A stretch of 64,000 bases of DNA from CAWKDC01 sp044445605 (lineage in GTDB: Bacteria > Pseudomonadota > Gammaproteobacteria > JABCZS01), in the NCBI GenBank assembly GCA_044445605.1, contig JBIOEA010000003.1:27286-91285 (forward strand), read 5' to 3'. Made by a program: the position numbers and the translations under genes. Position 1 is the first letter of the stretch. Each line of letters starts with the position of its first letter. The notes beneath the pieces were generated by a model. The model was not told the origin of the DNA. It searched no databases and worked only from the letters and a program-made list of their open reading frames with translations. This document shows positions 61,143 through 64,000 of the stretch, piece by piece.

Positions 61143-62025
61143 GCATTCGGGATATGTAGCCTTGATTGGGCGCCCTAACGTGGGTAAATCGACGTTATTG
61201 AATCGGATTTTAGGCCAAAAATTAAGCATCACCTCGCGCAAGCCACAAACGACGCGCCACCGTATTTTAGGTATTAAGACGGAAGGCGACACTCAGTGGG
61301 TGTATGTGGACACACCGGGACTGCATCGAGGTTCTGATCGTAAAATCAATCATTTCATGAATCGCGCGGCGATATCGGCGATTGGCGATGTTGACGTGAT
61401 TTGTTTTATTGTTGACGGAATTCATTTTAATGAAGGTGATGCGTGGGCGTTGAAGCAAGTCAAGCGTGCGGACAAGCCGACGATTTTGGTGATCAACAAG
61501 ACGGACACGTTGGAAGACAAAGATATCTTGTTGCCACACATTGAGCAATTGATGTTGGAATATCCTTTTAAAGCGGTCGTGCCTATTTCTGCAAAAAGTG
61601 GCAAACAAGTGGATGTGCTTGAGCAAGCGATTAAAGATTTACTGCCTTTGGCTGATTTCTTTTATTTCCCGGAAGATGCGCTGAGTGATCGCGACGAGCG
61701 TTTTCGTGCGAGTGAAATCATCCGTGAAAAGCTGATGCGCACATTAGGTGAGGAACTTCCCTATGAAGTTCACGTCATGGTAGACAGCTTGAAGAAAGAA
61801 GAAAAGATTATTAATGTGAGTGCAACATTGCTCGTTGCGCGCGAAGGGCAGAAGGCCATTGTGATTGGTAAAGGCGGCGAGCGTTTAAAAAGCATTGGGA
61901 TGGCGGCGCGTTTGGACATGGAAAAAATCTGGGGCAAGCCGGTGATGTTACGGTTATGGGTGAAGGTGAAAGAGCGTTGGGCGGACGATGAATCGCAGCT
62001 CAAGAAATGGGGATACGATGAATGA
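61132..62025 (+). CDS. era: GTPase Era
   Basis: 297 residues. Ribosome-assembly GTPase binding the 16S rRNA 3' end. G1 GRPNVGKST, G2 region RKPQTTRHRILGI, G3 DTPGLH, G4 NKTDTLED; C-terminal KH domain with IVIGKGGERLKSIGMAARLD. Overlaps recO (ATGA). Confidence 0.97.
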   Translation: MTNKHSGYVALIGRPNVGKSTLLNRILGQKLSITSRKPQTTRHRILGIKTEGDTQWVYVDTPGLHRGSDRKINHFMNRAAISAIGDVDVICFIVDGIHFNEGDAWALKQVKRADKPTILVINKTDTLEDKDILLPHIEQLMLEYPFKAVVPISAKSGKQVDVLEQAIKDLLPLADFFYFPEDALSDRDERFRASEIIREKLMRTLGEELPYEVHVMVDSLKKEEKIINVSATLLVAREGQKAIVIGKGGERLKSIGMAARLDMEKIWGKPVMLRLWVKVKERWADDESQLKKWGYDE

Positions 62026-62711
62026 AGCCGCTTCACGGGCAGGAAGCCTATGTGCTTCATGCGCGTCCATACCGTGAAACGAGCGTCTTGGTGACGTGTT
62101 TTGTGGCGAATTTAGGGAAGATGAATTTATTGGCAAGGGGCGTGCGTACGGCACGTTCTCCGTTAAAAGCCTTGCTCCAACCGTTTATGCCGTTAATGAT
62201 TTCGTTCCAAGGGCGGACTGATTTAAAGTTATTGACGCAGTGCGAGTTATATGGCGAGTGGAGTCCTTTAAAAGGCAGCAGTTTGGCGTGTGGGCTTTAT
62301 TTGAATGAATTATTGTACGCGTTGCTGCCAAATGGTATTGAGCATGCGAGGCTGTTTGATTGTTATCAGCACACGTTGATGGCAATGTCGCGCGGGGAAG
62401 CGCAGGGCGCGGTCCTGAGGCTATTTGAGAAGCATTTATTGGATGAATTAGGTTATGCGCTACAATTAACGCATGACGTGGATGGTGCGCCGATCGAGCC
62501 GATGTTGCGATATAGCTATTTGCCGAAGTCGGGTGCGCGGCCACTGTTGCATGAAGCGGCACGCGGAATAGCGGGGAAGACCTTGCTGGATTTAGAGCGC
62601 GATGATTTGAGTGATCCGGTGAGTGCGTTGGAAGCGCAGCATTTATTGCGGCCTATGATTGAGCATTTGCTGGAAGGGAAGCCGATTCAATCAAGGGCAA
62701 TTTGGGTGTGA
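62022..62711 (+). CDS. recO: DNA repair protein RecO
   Basis: 229 residues. Recombination mediator that loads RecA with RecR. N-terminal OB fold (AYVLHARPYRETSVLVTCFV, GKMNLLARGVRTARSPLKAL) and helical C-terminal domain (GLYLNELLYALLP). No zinc-finger cysteines, as in other gammaproteobacteria. pdxJ, which often follows, is absent. Confidence 0.93.
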   Translation: MKPLHGQEAYVLHARPYRETSVLVTCFVANLGKMNLLARGVRTARSPLKALLQPFMPLMISFQGRTDLKLLTQCELYGEWSPLKGSSLACGLYLNELLYALLPNGIEHARLFDCYQHTLMAMSRGEAQGAVLRLFEKHLLDELGYALQLTHDVDGAPIEPMLRYSYLPKSGARPLLHEAARGIAGKTLLDLERDDLSDPVSALEAQHLLRPMIEHLLEGKPIQSRAIWV

Positions 62712-62728
62712 CAACGAGAAGATCTTCT

Positions 62729-62746
62729 GCCCCCTTAAAAGGGGGC
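62729..62746. repeat. family-2 GC hairpin
   Basis: GCCCCCTTAAAAGGGGGC, a dyad with 7-bp arms after recO; the core resembles the argD and prfB copies. Confidence 0.8.
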
Positions 62747-62794
62747 GAAGAGAAATAAGGCGGTGGTTGTTTTAAGAAGCAAGGAGATACACAC

Positions 62795-63175
62795 ATGATC
62801 CTAGGCCTAGGCACTGATCTAGTAGACATCCGGCGGATAGCCCAGTGCTATGAACGATTCGGCACACGGTTTGTGAGCCGTATTTTATCGCCTGGCGAGC
62901 AAAGTGCATTTGCCAATCGCATGCATGATCCTGAAATATATTTAGCGAGCCGATTTGCGGCGAAAGAAGCGGTGGCGAAAGCATTGGGCCAGGGGTTCCG
63001 TGGTGGGTTATCGATGCGGGATTTAATCATTTTAACGAACGAGCTGGGGCAGCCTTACGTTGAATACGAAGGCATAGCACTCAACTTAATCCAGCAAAAG
63101 AAAGTCACCTCGACCCATTTAAGCATTTCGCATGAACGTCATTATGCGATGGCGGTAGTGGTATTGGGATCATAA
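62795..63175 (+). CDS. acpS: holo-[acyl-carrier-protein] synthase
   Basis: 126 residues. Transfers 4'-phosphopantetheine from CoA to apo-ACP. Metal/CoA motifs LGTDLVDIRRI and RFAAKEAVAKALGQGF; THLSISHERHYAMAVVVL is the C-terminal strand. Last gene of the lepA cluster, after AAGGAG. Confidence 0.95.
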   Translation: MILGLGTDLVDIRRIAQCYERFGTRFVSRILSPGEQSAFANRMHDPEIYLASRFAAKEAVAKALGQGFRGGLSMRDLIILTNELGQPYVEYEGIALNLIQQKKVTSTHLSISHERHYAMAVVVLGS

Positions 63176-63194
63176 CGTAGTCCATATTGCTCTC

Positions 63195-63223
63195 TTGACA
63201 TCCGTACGGCAATGCCGTACACT
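63195..63223 (+). promoter_or_regulatory. promoter with embedded operator of the toxin-antitoxin module
   Basis: TTGACA (63195-63200), a 17-nt spacer and TACACT (63218-63223). The spacer holds a perfect dyad GTACGGC-AAT-GCCGTAC (63204-63220), ideally placed for autorepression by the antitoxin-toxin complex. The GTACA half resembles the TGTACA core bound by YefM-YoeB. Confidence 0.75.
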
Positions 63224-63248
63224 TAGAGGAGCTTATGCAGGAGGGGTT

Positions 63249-63521
63249 ATGACAACCATTAGCGTTAATCAATTTCGAGACAAGCTCCGTTATTATGTTG
63301 ATTTAGCAACAAAAAATCACGAGCCCGTGACGGTGACTCGTCGCAGTGGTGATGATTTTATTGTGATCAGTCTCGATGATTGGCAAAGTTTAGAAGAAAC
63401 ATTGTATGTCCTACAAAACCAATCTCTCATGAAACAAATTGAGGAGTCAGCTGAAACAAACAAAAAGAAGAAAGGGCGCCCGTTGTCTCAAGAGGAACAA
63501 GATGAGATCGATCATATTTGA
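63249..63521 (+). CDS. yefM: YefM/Phd family antitoxin
   Basis: 90 residues from ATG 63249 (GGAGG upstream). The N-terminal Phd/YefM fold (TISVNQFRDKLRYYVDLATK, EPVTVTRRSGDDFIVISLDD) binds DNA. The acidic/charged tail (EESAETNKKKKGRPLSQEEQ) would neutralise the toxin. Overlaps the toxin gene by 20 nt. Confidence 0.9.
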   Translation: MTTISVNQFRDKLRYYVDLATKNHEPVTVTRRSGDDFIVISLDDWQSLEETLYVLQNQSLMKQIEESAETNKKKKGRPLSQEEQDEIDHI

Positions 63522-63765
63522 AGGTAAAACCTGGGAGCGGTATGAATTGCTTCGTGATAAAGACAAACAGTTACATAAAAGCCTATGTCGAATTCTAAAG
63601 GAAATGCAGCGTAACAATCCTGCGGAAGGGATAGGCAAGCCAGAACCATTGAAACATCAGTTATCTGGTCTATGGTCACGTCGCTTATCATTAAAAGATC
63701 GCCTCATCTATCGCTTCGATGATAGTGCCATTTATATATATGCGATTGATGGGCATTATCAATGA
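63502..63765 (+). CDS. yoeB: YoeB family mRNA interferase toxin
   Basis: 87 residues from ATG 63502. Ribosome-dependent RNase. GKPEPLKHQLSGLWSRRLSL contains the catalytic Glu and Arg, and IDGHYQ supplies the C-terminal catalytic His followed by Tyr. An upstream in-frame ATG at 63439 is rejected because the shorter start gives the normal family N-terminus IIFEGKTWERYELL. Confidence 0.92.
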   Translation: MRSIIFEGKTWERYELLRDKDKQLHKSLCRILKEMQRNNPAEGIGKPEPLKHQLSGLWSRRLSLKDRLIYRFDDSAIYIYAIDGHYQ

Positions 63766-63771
63766 TAAGTC

Positions 63772-63797
63772 GTAGGGGCGAAACATCTTTCGCCCTC
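63772..63797. repeat. dispersed palindromic repeat, family 1, copy 7
   Basis: GTAGGGGCGAAA, CATC loop and TTTCGCCC, starting 6 nt after the yoeB stop. Confidence 0.85.
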
Positions 63798-63882
63798 TAT
63801 TGTAACCTTATAAAATCTGTACTACATTACAAGGGTCATACTGCCAAATTTAATAGTTGCTCATGTTAACAAGGAATGTCAC

Positions 63883-64000
63883 ATGAAGAAATTGCTCAAA
63901 GCTGCCTCAACGGTTGTTCTTATTCTTGCTGCCACTCAAGCCTATGCATCGAACATGCCTGGTTATTTTATGCTTGAAGTGGGGCCGTATTGGGCCTCAG
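63883..64000 (+). CDS. secreted or outer-membrane protein, 5' end only
   Basis: ATG 63883 with AAGGAA upstream opens a frame that runs off the window. The first 23 residues are a signal peptide (KKLLKAASTVVLILAATQAY, cleavage after AYA), followed by SNMPGYFMLEVGPYWAS, which resembles the first strand of an outer-membrane barrel. Not enough remains to name it. Confidence 0.6.
   Translation, partial: MKKLLKAASTVVLILAATQAYASNMPGYFMLEVGPYWAS

Noticed and set aside
23297..63797. CRISPR array from the recurring GTAGGGGCGAAA repeats
   Set aside because: Copies are kilobases apart, palindromic and not separated by uniform spacers; no cas genes are present.

Overview
The window looks like a chromosomal segment of a gammaproteobacterium, most likely a host-associated lineage of the Legionellales/Coxiella type. 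That is an inference. It rests on the gene order mucD-lepA-lepB-rnc-era-recO-acpS, a complete system I cytochrome c maturation operon, a class Ia ribonucleotide reductase, a frameshifted prfB followed by lysS, and several large effector-like proteins (ADP-ribosyltransferase, ankyrin protein, lipases) among housekeeping genes. No rRNA, tRNA, CRISPR array or intact insertion sequence was seen.

Layout. 1-750: a PAS remnant and a PAS-LuxR regulator. 751-6207: a leftward three-gene accessory operon. Its first gene has the full signature of a cholera/pertussis-type ADP-ribosyltransferase; its second gene shares the C-terminal module of the first but lacks the enzyme domain; the third is a large unknown protein. 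6208-6719 is non-coding and carries palindromic 33-bp tandem repeats. 6720-8304: a RhtB-type exporter and SohB. 8403-14951: ccmABCDEFGHI with uppP attached, almost every junction overlapping. 15036-18376: a repeat-bearing membrane protein convergent with a Tle1-type lipase. 18484-23326: YggE-like protein, FadL, Ung and a Tat-exported/GMC dehydrogenase pair with an iron-sulfur cysteine cluster. 23396-29628: an orphan type VI secretion cargo cassette (PAAR-tipped 1095-residue protein, membrane protein, VgrG). 29642-34638: LysR regulator, BepA-like protease, HEAT protein and family 2 glycosyltransferase.

34684-39337: nrdAB and a 674-bp AT-rich control region with two NrdR-like boxes and at least four DnaA boxes. 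39338-44346: grxD, argD, sodB, prfB, lysS. 44491-46563: a membrane-anchored alpha/beta hydrolase with its own good promoter. 46573-50290: gloB, ygfZ, a membrane protein, and divergently sdhE-ygfX-rpoE. 50398-56358: an accessory block (AAA/DUF4143 ATPase, three paralogous cysteine-rich secreted proteins, YaiI, an ankyrin protein, CoaA) lying between rpoE and mucD, where relatives carry anti-sigma genes. 56445-63175: mucD-lepA-lepB-rnc-era-recO-acpS. 63195-63765: a YefM/YoeB toxin-antitoxin module with its promoter and operator. The window ends inside a secreted protein gene.

Two short palindromic repeat families are scattered between the genes. Copies supply the last codons of three genes and possibly the first codons of a fourth. 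The most interesting items are the ADP-ribosyltransferase operon, the shared C-terminal module, the cysteine-rich array in the broken rpoE-mucD locus, and the type VI cargo cassette with an apparently foreign 3' half.
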